This document shows positions 18,077-27,551 of a stretch of 60,935 nt of DNA, piece after piece. Position 1 is the stretch's first letter. Every line of letters begins with the position of its first letter. The translations under genes and the position numbers were made by a program. The stretch is taken from contig CADCIB010000013.1 in NCBI GenBank assembly GCA_902801375.1, positions 1 through 60,935 on the forward strand, read 5' to 3'. Below the pieces are notes generated by a model. The model saw only the letters and a list, made by a program, of their open reading frames with translations, was not told where the DNA came from and searched no databases. The DNA comes from an uncultured Prevotellaceae bacterium. Its GTDB lineage: Bacteria; Bacteroidota; Bacteroidia; Bacteroidales; Bacteroidaceae.

Positions 18077-18574
18077 GATTACAGATTACAGATTACAGTT
18101 TTCTCATGAGCAGTCTGAATTCTTACAACTTACAGCTGACAGTTTTCTCATGAGCGGGCACAAATAGACTATCATTTACATAAACTATTAAGAATGAATA
18201 AATTACGCACAATATACTCCCCAATGTCTCAACTTGTAATAATCTGCGAACCAGTGTGTTAATATATTATAAATATTATATATTATATATATTATATTAT
18301 ATATTATATATATATTATATTATTATATATATTATACATATTATATTATATAGATTATATGATTATATAGATTTTATTAGGCAATGATATGGCAATTGAC
18401 TTTCATGACCTCCCATCATTCCTCCTACAGAAGCGCCACAGCAAACTATCCCCCTCCTACAGGAGGGGTGAGGGGAGGTCATGAATGAAACATATCGCTC
18501 ATGAGAAAACTGTCAGCTGTAAGTTGTAAGAATCAGACTGCTCATGAGAAAACTGTAATCTGTAATCTGTAATC
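18077..18574. repeat. About 80-bp inverted repeat around an AT-rich core
   Basis: The left arm (18077-18156) starts GATTACAGATTACAG and ends TTTTCTCATGAGCG; the right arm (18496-18574) is its reverse complement with one base missing. Both arms hold two copies of a TTTTCTCATGAGC word. Between them is a (TA/TAT)n-rich tract (about 18260-18375) and a GC-rich interspersed repeat (about 18446-18488). No gene was seen. The whole gap 17949-18650 holds only repeats, the palindrome at 17962 and the alaS terminator. Confidence 0.85.
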
Positions 18575-18588
18575 AAGCACGAACAGCA

Positions 18589-18626
18589 AGCGCCCCCATT
18601 CAGCGATTGACTGACTGGGGGCGCTT
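18589..18626 (-). terminator. Terminator downstream of alaS
   Basis: AAGCGCCCCCA pairs with TGGGGGCGCTT across a loop of about 16 nt containing a further CAG/CTG pairing. It starts 25 bp after the alaS stop. Confidence 0.65.
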
Positions 18627-18650
18627 CCTTATGTGTTCAGAGAGAATGCG

Positions 18651-21275
18651 TTAGGCAAGATTGGCCAGCGCAAGGACTTTGTCGACGGCAGCGGAGACGC
18701 CATCGGGATTCTTGCCACCTGCGGAGGCGAAGTGCGGCTGACCGCCACCACCGCCCTGCATCAGCTTGGCAGCCTCGCGCACCAGCTGGCCGGCATTCAG
18801 GCCATGCTCCTTCACCAGGTCTTCGCTGATGATGACATTCAGCATGGGACGGCCGTCGAAGACGGAACCCACCACGCAGAGCGACGACTCGGGCTCGGCT
18901 GCACGCACCTTGAACACGAGGTCCTTTGCCGATTCGGGCTTGATGGGCAAGACGGCGGAGAACACCTTCACGCCGTTCACCAGACGTACTTGCGACAGCA
19001 GCTTCTCCTTCATGCGCTCCACAGCCTCGGCCTGGAACTGCTCCATCTGGCGCTTCATCGCGTCATGCTCGTTGATGTATTTCTCGATGGTGCTTTGCAG
19101 GTCCTTGGCGTTATTGAACAGCGCCTTGATGGCACGCACATTGTCCTCCAGCTGGTAGAGCAACTCCTCACACTCCTTGCCGGTCTTAGCCTCGATGCGG
19201 CGCACACCAGCGGCCACGCTCGACTCAGCCACAATCTTGAACATGCCGATATGGCCTGTAGCGTGGGCATGGATACCACCACAGAACTCCACACTGTCGC
19301 CAAACTTCACGACACGCACCTTGTCACCGTATTTCTCGCCGAAGAGGGCAACGGCGCCCAGCTTCTTGGCCTCCTCGATGGGGGTATCGCGGAACTCCTG
19401 CAGGGGCAAATCCTGGCGGATGGCATCGTTGACGAGACGCTCCACCTGACGAATCTCCTCATCGCTGACCTTCTGGAAATGGGAGAAGTCGAAGCGCAGC
19501 GTATCGGGGCTCACGAACGAACCCTTCTGCTCCACATGCTCGCCCAGCACTTCCTTCAAGGCATGGTGAAGCAGGTGCGTGGCCGAGTGGTTGGCAGCGC
19601 TTGCCTCGCGCTTGTCGGTGTCGACGCAGGCCATGAACGGAGCCTCCGGATGCTCGGGCAGCTTCGAGGTGATGTGCACCGTCTGGTTGTTCTCGCGCTT
19701 TGAGTCGATGATGTTCACCGTCTCAAACTCGCTCACGAGCACACCCTGGTCGCCCACCTGGCCACCCATCTCGCCGTAGAACGGCGTGTAGTCGAGCACC
19801 AGCTCGTAGTATTCATTCTTCTTCTGCGTCACCTTGCGATAGCGCAGGATGCGGCATTCGTATTCTGTGTAGTCGTAGCCAACGAATTGCTGTTCACCTT
19901 CGGCCAGCTCTGTCCAGTCGGAATTCTCCACCTGTGCGGCATTGCGGGCACGCTCCTTCTGCTTCTGCATCTCCACGCCGAACTGCTTCTCGTCGACGGT
20001 GAAACCATGCTCGCGGCAGATGAGCTCCGTCAGGTCGAGCGGGAAGCCATAGGTGTCGAACAGGCGGAAGGCCTGCGTGCCGTCGAGCTCAGTCGTGCCC
20101 TCAGCCTTCATGCGGTCCATGGCATCGTTGATCATCTTGATGCCGTTCGACAGCGTGCGCAGGAACGAGTCTTCCTCTTCCTTGATGACACGCGTGACGA
20201 GCTCCTGCTGGGCCTTCAGCTCAGGATAGGCATCGCCCATCTCATGCACGAGCATCGGCACGAGCTTGAACATGAAGGCATCTTTCTGGCCAAGGAACGT
20301 GTAGGCATAGCGCACGGCACGGCGCAGGATGCGACGGATGACGTAGCCCGCCTTGGCATTGCCAGGCAGCTGACCGTCGGCAATCGAGAAGCTGACGGCA
20401 CGGATGTGGTCGGCAATGACGCGCATGGCGACATCAATGTCTTCCTGCTCGCCATATTTCTTTTCGCTGAGCCGCTCTATCTCGTGGATCATCGGCTGGA
20501 ACACGTCGGTATCGTAGTTCGAGGTCTTGCCCTGGATGGCACGTACCAGACGCTCGAAGCCCATGCCCGTGTCGATGACGTTCATGGCCAATTTCTCCAG
20601 CGAGCCGTCGGCCTTGCGGTTGAACTGCATGAACACCAGGTTCCATATCTCAATGACCTGCGGGTCGTCCTTGTTCACCAGCTCGCGGCCAGGCACCTTT
20701 GCCTTTTCCTCGGCCGAGCGCGAGTCGAGATGGATTTCCGAGCAAGGGCCGCAGGGGCCAGTATCGCCCATCTCCCAGAAATTGTCGTGCTTGTTGCCAT
20801 TGATGATATGGTCGGCGGGCACATGCTTCAGCCAGTAGCCCTCGGCCTCGTCGTCGCGCTCCAGTCCTTCGTGGGGGTCGCCCTCGAAGACGGTCACGTA
20901 GAGGTCTTTGGGGTTCAGTCCTAATACATCGACGAGATATTCCCAAGCCATGTCGATGGCACCCTCCTTGAAGTAGTCGCCAAACGACCAGTTGCCCAGC
21001 ATCTCGAACATGGTGTGGTGGTAGGTGTCGTGGCCGACCTCCTCCAGGTCGTTGTGCTTACCGCTGACGCGCAGACACTTCTGCGAGTCGGCACGACGGC
21101 GCGGCTCTGGGTCGCGCGTACCTAATATTACATCCTTCCACTGGTTCATGCCGGCATTGGTGAACATCAGTGTGGGGTCGTCCTTGACAACCATCGGCGC
21201 CGAGGGCACGATGGCATGCTGCTTCGACTCGAAATACTTCTTGAACGAGTCGCGAATCTCATTTGCTGTTAACAT
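18651..21275 (-). CDS. alaS: Alanine-tRNA ligase
   Basis: 874 residues starting at ATG 21275 ([18 protein letters not shown]), selected because it is the family N-terminus and lies about 25 nt after a consensus promoter; an upstream in-frame extension is not coding-like. The class II aminoacylation domain shows [16 protein letters not shown] and [21 protein letters not shown]. The editing domain carries [11 protein letters not shown] and [10 protein letters not shown] (zinc ligands). The C-terminal domain ends with [15 protein letters not shown]. It charges tRNA-Ala in the cytoplasm and is essential. Full length for the family; nothing unusual. Confidence 0.97.
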   Translation of the reverse strand: MLTANEIRDSFKKYFESKQHAIVPSAPMVVKDDPTLMFTNAGMNQWKDVILGTRDPEPRRRADSQKCLRVSGKHNDLEEVGHDTYHHTMFEMLGNWSFGDYFKEGAIDMAWEYLVDVLGLNPKDLYVTVFEGDPHEGLERDDEAEGYWLKHVPADHIINGNKHDNFWEMGDTGPCGPCSEIHLDSRSAEEKAKVPGRELVNKDDPQVIEIWNLVFMQFNRKADGSLEKLAMNVIDTGMGFERLVRAIQGKTSNYDTDVFQPMIHEIERLSEKKYGEQEDIDVAMRVIADHIRAVSFSIADGQLPGNAKAGYVIRRILRRAVRYAYTFLGQKDAFMFKLVPMLVHEMGDAYPELKAQQELVTRVIKEEEDSFLRTLSNGIKMINDAMDRMKAEGTTELDGTQAFRLFDTYGFPLDLTELICREHGFTVDEKQFGVEMQKQKERARNAAQVENSDWTELAEGEQQFVGYDYTEYECRILRYRKVTQKKNEYYELVLDYTPFYGEMGGQVGDQGVLVSEFETVNIIDSKRENNQTVHITSKLPEHPEAPFMACVDTDKREASAANHSATHLLHHALKEVLGEHVEQKGSFVSPDTLRFDFSHFQKVSDEEIRQVERLVNDAIRQDLPLQEFRDTPIEEAKKLGAVALFGEKYGDKVRVVKFGDSVEFCGGIHAHATGHIGMFKIVAESSVAAGVRRIEAKTGKECEELLYQLEDNVRAIKALFNNAKDLQSTIEKYINEHDAMKRQMEQFQAEAVERMKEKLLSQVRLVNGVKVFSAVLPIKPESAKDLVFKVRAAEPESSLCVVGSVFDGRPMLNVIISEDLVKEHGLNAGQLVREAAKLMQGGGGGQPHFASAGGKNPDGVSAAVDKVLALANLA

Positions 21276-21305
21276 CTTTCTTGTTTGTTTTGTCAATTTT
21301 GCGTG

Positions 21306-21336
21306 CAAAATTACGCATAATTTCGCAGATAACAAA
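21306..21336 (-). promoter_or_regulatory. Promoter of alaS
   Basis: On the minus strand: TTTG (21333-21336), a 19-bp spacer, then TAATTTTG (21306-21313). Confidence 0.72.
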
Positions 21337-21376
21337 GCATTCCCTCTTTTTTTGGCAATTATATAGCAATTGACCT

Positions 21377-22223
21377 TCATGACCTCCCCCTCACCCCTCC
21401 TGTAGGAGGGGGGTGCAAAACCGCCACAGAAGCGGCACAACAAACCAATCCCCCTCCTACAGGAGCGGGACTACAAAACCGCTATCACATAGGGGCGCAC
21501 AACAAACCATTCCCGTGCCTCGATGTATTCAAGCAGTTGGCTTGAACCACATCAAGGATTACAGCATTAGGATACTCACGGAGAATGTTCTCAATCTTGC
21601 ATTTTTTGTTTTTGATAATGATCATTTGTATGGGTTTCTAAAATAATAAGCAATAATTTTTCTAAGAGAATCTCTCCCCAAATAAAAGTCATCTATATTA
21701 TCAGGCTCTATAGGAGGAAGATATATAGTATGATTATACCACCAGAAATTTAAATAAATATTATAAGGAGTAAAAAAGAAAAAGAAAAAAATAGGTATAG
21801 TCCATTTCGGAAATAGTGCGGATATTTTCTCCATATTAATTCTTAATCTTATATAAGGGATAGGTACATATTTATCAAGTTTATAATCACGAGCATAATT
21901 CAAAAGAAACAATCCTTTTATATAAGGAACATTAACCCAAGGAATTTGAATAAAACCATATTTAATAGCGCGTGGTAAATCCCACAAGTACAAACATATT
22001 TTTTTAATTTTTCCAAACATAATTTTTATTTTTTAGTTATTACTTTTTATATTATATTCCCTTTTTCACTAAAATGTAATCACAATAACAAATAGATTAA
22101 TTTCTTTCAACAACCCCTCCTTTTCTTTTCTAAGGAATAGCTGTTCCAAGTGGTAATCCAAAAGAACTACTTGGGACAGGGTCACCAATCCCCCTCCTCA
22201 GGAGGGGCGAGGGGAGGTCATGA
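21377..22223. repeat. AT-rich islet bounded by inverted GC-rich repeats
   Basis: A copy of TCATGACCTCCCC...GGAGGGG at 21377-21412 faces its reverse complement at 22190-22223. Additional GC-rich repeat copies follow the left arm to about 21470. The interior, about 21600-22150, is strongly AT-rich compared with its neighbours and carries one short gene. The rest of 21413-21621 shows nothing recognisable. Confidence 0.6.
21622..22020 (-). CDS. Hypothetical protein in AT-rich islet
   Basis: 132 residues from ATG 22020, preceded by an A-rich leader. The product is basic and aromatic-rich (LWDLPRAIKYGFIQIPW, YVPIPYIRLRINMEK) with one hydrophobic stretch (IPIFFFFFFTPYNIYLNFWW) and no signal peptide. 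I do not recognise it. Base composition is far more AT-rich than surrounding genes, which suggests acquisition from elsewhere. It could also be a fragment of a longer gene. Confidence 0.5.
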   Translation of the reverse strand: MFGKIKKICLYLWDLPRAIKYGFIQIPWVNVPYIKGLFLLNYARDYKLDKYVPIPYIRLRINMEKISALFPKWTIPIFFFFFFTPYNIYLNFWWYNHTIYLPPIEPDNIDDFYLGRDSLRKIIAYYFRNPYK

Positions 22224-22288
22224 ATGAGGGTGAGGGGAGTTAAAGTACTTTCGCTCGACAATAAAAATGAAAATTTTTCGATTTTCAT

Positions 22289-22319
22289 TTTGTATTGTCC
22301 TCGCTTATTCGTACCTTTG
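22289..22319 (+). promoter_or_regulatory. Promoter of the MerR-type regulator gene
   Basis: TTTG (22289-22292), a 19-bp spacer, then TACCTTTG (22312-22319). The start ATG 22342 is about 16-20 nt beyond the predicted transcription start. The preceding 22021-22288 contains only the islet edge and repeats. Confidence 0.7.
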
Positions 22320-22341
22320 TCCCCAAGAAAAAATCACGATT

Positions 22342-22689
22342 ATGGCACTGAACGAGAACAAAAACCTGAAATTGTATTACTCCATCAAGGAGGTGGCCGA
22401 AATGCTCAACGTCTCGGAAAGCCTGCTACGCTTCTGGGAAAAGGAAATACCGCTGCTGAAACCGAAAACCACAGGCAACAATATACGCCAATACTCGGAG
22501 AAAGACATCGAGAATGTCAAGGCAGTCTACAACTTGGTCAAGGTGCGCGGCTTCAAACTGCAGGCCGCCCGGAAAATGCTGAGAGAAAACAAGCAGGGCG
22601 TCGACAAAAACGCACGCGTGATGGAGTCGCTCATCCACCTCAGGGACGAACTGAAAGTGCTGAAGAAGCAAATGGACTATCTCACTTGA
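22342..22689 (+). CDS. MerR-family transcriptional regulator
   Basis: 115 residues from ATG 22342 (MALNENKNLKLYYSIKEVAEML), placed by the promoter just upstream. The winged-helix motif is clear: YYSIKEVAEMLNVSESLLRF (recognition helix), then WEKEIPLLKPKTTGNNIRQY (wing) and the EKDIENVKAVYNLVKVRGFK helix. The C-terminal helix (ESLIHLRDELKVLKKQMDYL) is a dimerisation coiled coil. There is no ligand-binding domain beyond that, so the inducer is unknown. Single-gene unit; the pectin esterase gene converges on it across a GTGAGAGG-type repeat. Confidence 0.9.
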   Translation: MALNENKNLKLYYSIKEVAEMLNVSESLLRFWEKEIPLLKPKTTGNNIRQYSEKDIENVKAVYNLVKVRGFKLQAARKMLRENKQGVDKNARVMESLIHLRDELKVLKKQMDYLT

Positions 22690-22747
22690 GAGGTGAGTGG
22701 TGAGAGGTGAGTGGTGAGAGGTGAGAGGTGAGAAGTGAGTGGTGAGA
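22689..22747. repeat. GAGAGGTGAGTGGT minisatellite between convergent genes (family F)
   Basis: Seven or so near-copies of a GAGAGGTGAGTGGT-type word fill the whole gap between the regulator stop and the convergent pectin esterase stop. Related stretches lie at about 26103-26135 and 44847-44890. Confidence 0.75.
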
Positions 22748-22748
22748 C

Positions 22749-23792
22749 TCAGAATACGACGTGCTGCAGGGTGATGCCTGCAGCTTCTTTTTTGCTCAGC
22801 TGGCGACTCCAAGCCACACGCTCCACCGTCCGTGCGCCCTCGCCAGTGTTGTTGTACTCCAGGTAGCGGGCCGTCTTCTCGTTTTCCGCATTCTTCCAGT
22901 TGTCCCAACCAGCAGGGACAATATGACTCCCCATCGTACAGTTCATGAACAAGGTATAGGCATACGGACGCCAAGGGCGGCCGAGATAGACGCGGCTGAC
23001 GCCTTCGTCGGCAGTCAGACGGCAGTGGTTGAACACATAGCCGTAGGCCACATCGGCGGGGGTCGAGGCAGCGGTGATGTAGGAGTCGGCCTTGCTGTGA
23101 ATCTCGCAATTCTCAAACCATGCGGTCGACGGACCAAAGATGAAGTCGGTGGTGCCCTCGATGTAGCAGTCCTCGAAATAGAGACGCGTGCCGCCCACAC
23201 CAGTATACACGGTGTCCTGATGTCCCAAGAAACGGCAGCCGATAAACCGCAGGCGGTCGCCTTCGGTATGCAGAGCCACGGCTTGTCCCAAACGGGCGGC
23301 ATTGTTCTCCACGGTGATGTTCTTCAGCGTGATGTCGCTGCCCTCCACCTTCAGCGTATAGGTGCGGAAGGTGCCCATCTTCTGGCGTTGGAGCGCAGGT
23401 GTCAGTTGCTGACCATCGCCCATCGCCCAACTCCCATCACCCATCGTGATGTTGGCATGATCGTCGTAGGTGATGATGGTATTCTCAGCATCTTCACCAC
23501 AGATTTCGATGTTCGTCAGCCATGAGGGAATGATGAGCTTTTCCTTGTAGACGCCCCGTTTCACGAAAATCACCTTGTGGTACTCCATGAACGCGCGACA
23601 CACCTCAATGGCTTCGCTGATGTTGCGAAACTGACCTGTACCATCGCGCGCCACAAACAGCGTGTCAGGGTTGTCGTAAGAGATGCCGGCTCCTCCCTGC
23701 GAAGAGCTTACTGAGGCACTCGCCCCTATTGCGGCACTCACAGAGGGCAGATAGCACAAGAGGAAAAAGATGAAGAAGCTGATTCGTCGCAT
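22749..23792 (-). CDS. Secreted pectin methylesterase (CE8)
   Basis: 347 residues with a signal peptide ending near SVSAA. All CE8 motifs are intact: GVYKEKL (80-86), LGQAVALHTEGD (168-179), GHQDTVY (190-196, catalytic Asp), TDFIFG (215-220, catalytic Asp) and YLGRPW (269-274). It removes methyl esters from pectin and would be periplasmic or surface-located. Residues 117-127 (MGDGSWAMGDG) come from an inserted-looking DNA repeat and sit in a loop region. It starts 9 bp after the rel gene and is the last gene of a six-gene run beginning with parA. Its place there is unusual, since pectinases normally sit in polysaccharide utilisation loci. Confidence 0.94.
   Translation of the reverse strand: MRRISFFIFFLLCYLPSVSAAIGASASVSSSQGGAGISYDNPDTLFVARDGTGQFRNISEAIEVCRAFMEYHKVIFVKRGVYKEKLIIPSWLTNIEICGEDAENTIITYDDHANITMGDGSWAMGDGQQLTPALQRQKMGTFRTYTLKVEGSDITLKNITVENNAARLGQAVALHTEGDRLRFIGCRFLGHQDTVYTGVGGTRLYFEDCYIEGTTDFIFGPSTAWFENCEIHSKADSYITAASTPADVAYGYVFNHCRLTADEGVSRVYLGRPWRPYAYTLFMNCTMGSHIVPAGWDNWKNAENEKTARYLEYNNTGEGARTVERVAWSRQLSKKEAAGITLQHVVF
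23411..23448. repeat. GATGGG-type repeat inside a reading frame (family B)
   Basis: A CCATCGCCCATCGCCC/CCCATCACCC tract, read on the minus strand as MGDGSWAMGDGQ within the pectin esterase. Confidence 0.55.
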
Positions 23793-23801
23793 AGTCGGAA
23801 G

Positions 23802-26078
23802 TTAGTTTCTGAGGTGGATTTCCTGAATACCGCGAAGGGCTTTCAACTCGTCGATGATCACCTGCACGTCGTCGCGGTCGTGCACACGCAGATTGATTTC
23901 GCCATCGAAGATATTCTCGTTGGTCTTGAACGTCAGCATCTTCATGTCGACGTTCAGCTGATGGGAGATTACTTGCGTCAGGTCGTTGAGCAAGCCCAAG
24001 CGGTCGATGCCACGAAGGATGATGTTCGCATCGAAATAAAGACGGCGGTGCATGTCCCACTTCACGTCGAGGATGCGGTTGCCATAACCCGACTTCAAGC
24101 GGTTGGCCACCTGGCAGTTGCGCTTGTGTATCTCGATGTGGTTTTTGTTGTCGATGAAGCCCAGGGCATCGTCGCCAGGAATGGGGTTACAGCAACTGGG
24201 GAAGATGAACTGTGTGATGTTGTTCTCCGTGATGTAGACGGGCTTCTTGCGGTTGAAGTCCTTGCCTACGATGAAGTAGTCCTGCACCTCGAAAGCCTGC
24301 TTCACCACCTTCACCTTCTCCTTCCCACCCAGGAAAGGAATGAGGCGCCACCAGCCTTTCTTGCCACCATCGCGTGTGTTCTTGCCAAGCAGCTCGTCGA
24401 TGTCTTTCTCGCCAAGGATGATGGACTTTTCGCCAATGGCCTGGAACAACAACTCGTGCTTCTTGACTTCGTGCAGTTCGCAGAGCTTGTCGAGCACAGA
24501 AGTGGTCACTTCCATGTCGTGGCGGGCGAGGAAGTCGGTCAGGGTCTGTTCGCCCTTCTTTTGGATCTCGCGGTTGTCGCGACGCAGGATGGCCTGAATC
24601 TTACCTTTGGCCTTGGCGGTGCTCACGAAGTTGATCCACGAAGGCTGCACATGCTGGGAGTTGCTGGTGAGGATTTCCACCTGGTCGCCACTCTGCAACT
24701 TATGGCTCAGCGGCACCAAGCGGTGGTTCACCTTGGCACCGATACAATGGCTGCCAAGGAAGGTGTGTATCTGGAAGGCGAAATCGAGGGCGGTACAGCC
24801 GGCCGGCATGGTCTTGATCTCACCCTTTGGCGTGAAGACGAAAATCTCAGATGCGAAGAGGTTGAGCTTGATGGCATCGAGGAAGTCCATGGCATCGGGC
24901 TGAGGATCGTCAAGGATTTCCTTGATGGTGCGCAGCCAGTCGCCCAGTTCTCCCTCATCCTCTGTATACTCCTCGCCTTCTTTGTATTTCCAATGGGCTG
25001 CGAATCCCTGCTCGGCTATCTCGTTCATGCGGTCGCTGCGAATCTGCACTTCTATCCAGCGGCCCTGTTTCGACATCAGCGTCACGTGCAAAGCCTGATA
25101 GCCGTTGGTCTTCGGATGCGACAGCCAGTCGCGCATGCGGTCGGGATGGCTTTTGTAGATCTTGCTGATGGCCACGTAGATGTTGAAGCACTCGTTGATT
25201 TCCTCCTCACGCGACTTGGGCTTGAAGATGATGCGCACGGCCAAGATGTCGTAGATTTCGTCGAACGACACGTTCTTGGTCTGCATCTTGTTCCAAATGG
25301 AATAGGGACTCTTCACGCGAGCCTGAATCTTGTAGTTCACGCCCATCTTGTCGAGAGCCTCGCGGATGGGCAGCGTGAACTGCTCGAAAAGCTCGTCGCG
25401 CGACTCCTGCGTGATGGCGAGCTTCTTCTCGATGGTATTGAATTCCTCTGGATGCTCGAACTTGAAACTCAGGTTTTCAAGCTCGGTCTTGATTTTGTTC
25501 AGGCCAAGTCGATTGGCCAGCGGAGCATAGATGTAGAGCGTCTCGCCGGCAATCTTATATTGCTTGTTGGCAGGTTGCGACTCCAGGGTGCGCATGTTGT
25601 GCAGACGGTCGCATATCTTAATCAAGATGACGCGGATGTCGTCGCTCATGGTGAGCAGCAGTTTCTTGATGTTCTCTGCCTGGGCAGAAGCTTGCCCGCC
25701 AAAGATTCCACCTGAAATCTTCGTCAGGCCATCGACGATCTGCGCGATTTTCGGCCCAAAGATGTTGGAGATATCCTCAACGGTGAAGTCGGTGTCTTCT
25801 ACCACATCGTGAAGCAATGCCGCGCAGATGCTCGTCGACCCCAGTCCGATTTCCGAGCAGGCTATCTGTGCCACAGCAATTGGATGCATGATATAAGGTT
25901 CGCCCGAGAGTCGTTTCACGCCTTTGTGTGCCTGTCGGGCAAAGTTGAATGCCTTGGTGATGATGTCCACCTTCTTGCGGTGGCGCGATGTCAAGTAGCT
26001 GTCGAGCAGGTGCTGGAAAGCCTCGTCCACCATCTTCTCACCCGGTTCTCTTACCAACTCTTCATTGTGCTCTTCCAT
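23802..26078 (-). CDS. Bifunctional (p)ppGpp synthetase/hydrolase (Rel)
   Basis: 758 residues. The hydrolase domain has HDVVEDT (90-96). The synthetase domain includes RVKSPYSIWNKMQ, DEIYDILAVRI and NGYQALHV. A TGS domain (about 420-480, VFTPKGEIKTMPAGCTALDF) and a C-terminal ACT domain (about 690-758) complete the long form. RVK matches the RxK signature of bifunctional Rel enzymes rather than the acidic form of RelA. It makes and degrades the stringent-response alarmone. It starts at ATG 26078, preceded by a strong Shine-Dalgarno (AAAGGAGGAA). Preceded by mltD (60 bp) and followed by a pectin esterase (9 bp). The family call is firm; symbols rel, relA and spoT are all used for such genes. 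Confidence 0.96.
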   Translation of the reverse strand: MEEHNEELVREPGEKMVDEAFQHLLDSYLTSRHRKKVDIITKAFNFARQAHKGVKRLSGEPYIMHPIAVAQIACSEIGLGSTSICAALLHDVVEDTDFTVEDISNIFGPKIAQIVDGLTKISGGIFGGQASAQAENIKKLLLTMSDDIRVILIKICDRLHNMRTLESQPANKQYKIAGETLYIYAPLANRLGLNKIKTELENLSFKFEHPEEFNTIEKKLAITQESRDELFEQFTLPIREALDKMGVNYKIQARVKSPYSIWNKMQTKNVSFDEIYDILAVRIIFKPKSREEEINECFNIYVAISKIYKSHPDRMRDWLSHPKTNGYQALHVTLMSKQGRWIEVQIRSDRMNEIAEQGFAAHWKYKEGEEYTEDEGELGDWLRTIKEILDDPQPDAMDFLDAIKLNLFASEIFVFTPKGEIKTMPAGCTALDFAFQIHTFLGSHCIGAKVNHRLVPLSHKLQSGDQVEILTSNSQHVQPSWINFVSTAKAKGKIQAILRRDNREIQKKGEQTLTDFLARHDMEVTTSVLDKLCELHEVKKHELLFQAIGEKSIILGEKDIDELLGKNTRDGGKKGWWRLIPFLGGKEKVKVVKQAFEVQDYFIVGKDFNRKKPVYITENNITQFIFPSCCNPIPGDDALGFIDNKNHIEIHKRNCQVANRLKSGYGNRILDVKWDMHRRLYFDANIILRGIDRLGLLNDLTQVISHQLNVDMKMLTFKTNENIFDGEINLRVHDRDDVQVIIDELKALRGIQEIHLRN

Positions 26079-26083
26079 GATTG

Positions 26084-26093
26084 TTCCTCCTTT
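26084..26093 (-). promoter_or_regulatory. Strong Shine-Dalgarno before rel
   Basis: The minus strand reads AAAGGAGGAA, 5 nt before ATG 26078. Most genes in this window lack such a site, so it settles the start and suggests efficient initiation. Confidence 0.7.
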
Positions 26094-26138
26094 GAATTAC
26101 ATTTCTCTCACCACTTACATCTCACCTCTCGCCACTGC

Positions 26139-27503
26139 CTACTTCACCTTCAGCTTCTTTCCTGCACGGATATTGCTGCCCTTGATGCCGTTGAGCTTAC
26201 GGATCTTGTCGACGGTGGTGTGGTTCCTGCGTGCGATTTCAGAGAGTGTCTGTCCCTGTTTCACGGTCACGCTCTGGCCTCTCCCTCGGCCTCGGCGGTC
26301 GCGTCTACCTTCTCTTGCATGCTTCCCATGCTTACCTCTCTTGCTCGTGACGGCAGGCTTGCGGCTATGCGATGCACGCTGACTGACGGGAGCGGCGGCG
26401 ATGTCGTTGGCAGTCACTTCCACCTCTGCGCGCTTGGTCAGCCAACGGTCTGGCTCATAGCTGTAGATGGAATCCTCGTTGTCGATGAAAGCATTGATGT
26501 AGTTCTGCGGCAGGCGCAGGATCGACGGTTTGGTGTTGCCATTCACAATATCGCGACGATACTGCGGATTCAGCGTACGGAGCTCCTCAATGTCGATGCC
26601 CGTCACTGCAGCAATCTGGCGGAAATGCACGTCGCGGTCCACCATCAGCGTGTCGGTCTTGGCGGGCAGTGTGGTGCGCATCGGGCAGATATTGTGGTCG
26701 CAATAATAGGTCATGATGTAGTTGGCGGCGATGAAAGCCGGCACATAGCCCTGCGTCTCGCGCGGCAGGTATTTGTAGATGGCCCAATAGTCCTTCTCTC
26801 CGCCAGCACGATGGATGGCTTTGTTGATGTTCTCTGGACCGCAGTTGTAGGCGGCGATGACCAGGCTCCAGTCGTGGTAGATGCGGAAGAGGTCGCGCAG
26901 ATAGCGGGCGGCAGCATCCGACGACTTGATGGGATCGCGGCGCTCGTCGACCAGCGAGGTGACCTCCAGGCCATACTGCTTGCCAGTGGCGAGCATGAAC
27001 TGCCAGAGTCCGGCAGCTCCCACTCGCGAAGTAGCCTTCGGGCTCAGGGCCGACTCGATGACTGGCAGGTACTTCAGTTCCAAGGGAAGGTTGTAGGTTT
27101 CCAATGCCTGCTCGAAGATGGGCATGTAGAAATTCGAGGCGCCCAGCATATAGCCCACCGAACGGCGCAGGCGGGTGGCATAGCGGTCGATGAACTTCTG
27201 CACCACTTCGTTGTAGGGCATCTCCATGATGGATGGGATGCGCTGCAAGCGTTCTATATAAGTTTCGCGTGGGAAATCGGGATTCTCATCGCGATAGTTA
27301 CAATTCTCTTCCTGCAAGTAGTTGCGTGCATTGTAGAGGTTCAAGAGGCTGTCCACCTCAAGCATCATGCCCACAGGCACGTCCATCACGTCAAGTGCTC
27401 CCTCATCGGTGATCACCTGAATCTCGTCGTCATCGTTCTGCGCCTGTGCAAAACTTGTAAAGCACAGCAGGGCAGCCATAATCAGTATTGATTTCTTGTT
27501 CAT
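26139..27503 (-). CDS. mltD: Lytic murein transglycosylase with LysM domain (MltD type)
   Basis: 454 residues from ATG 27503 (MNKKSILIMAALLCFTSFAQAQ is the signal peptide). The SLT domain has KYLPVIESALSPKATSRVG (catalytic Glu in ES), AAGLWQFMLATGKQYGL, and IAAYNCGPENINKAI. A C-terminal LysM domain (VKQGQTLSEIARRNHTTV) binds glycan strands; the region before it is basic and low-complexity. It cleaves peptidoglycan to 1,6-anhydromuropeptides in the periplasm. Fourth gene of the parA-parB-DUF5683-mltD-rel run. Confidence 0.92.
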   Translation of the reverse strand: MNKKSILIMAALLCFTSFAQAQNDDDEIQVITDEGALDVMDVPVGMMLEVDSLLNLYNARNYLQEENCNYRDENPDFPRETYIERLQRIPSIMEMPYNEVVQKFIDRYATRLRRSVGYMLGASNFYMPIFEQALETYNLPLELKYLPVIESALSPKATSRVGAAGLWQFMLATGKQYGLEVTSLVDERRDPIKSSDAAARYLRDLFRIYHDWSLVIAAYNCGPENINKAIHRAGGEKDYWAIYKYLPRETQGYVPAFIAANYIMTYYCDHNICPMRTTLPAKTDTLMVDRDVHFRQIAAVTGIDIEELRTLNPQYRRDIVNGNTKPSILRLPQNYINAFIDNEDSIYSYEPDRWLTKRAEVEVTANDIAAAPVSQRASHSRKPAVTSKRGKHGKHAREGRRDRRGRGRGQSVTVKQGQTLSEIARRNHTTVDKIRKLNGIKGSNIRAGKKLKVK

Positions 27504-27551
27504 ATTTCTTGCGATGTAAATGTTTCCTTTATTTCTTTCACCTACCATCCA

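Noticed and set aside
18240-18380. Replication origin in the AT-rich tract
   Set aside because: No DnaA-box cluster or dnaA/dnaN genes; the tract is a simple TA/TAT repeat inside an inverted repeat.
23814-25715. Long reading frame of 633 codons opposite the rel gene (plus strand)
   Set aside because: Shadow of a strongly conserved gene on the other strand; low-complexity Leu/Val/His-rich peptide with no recognisable domain.
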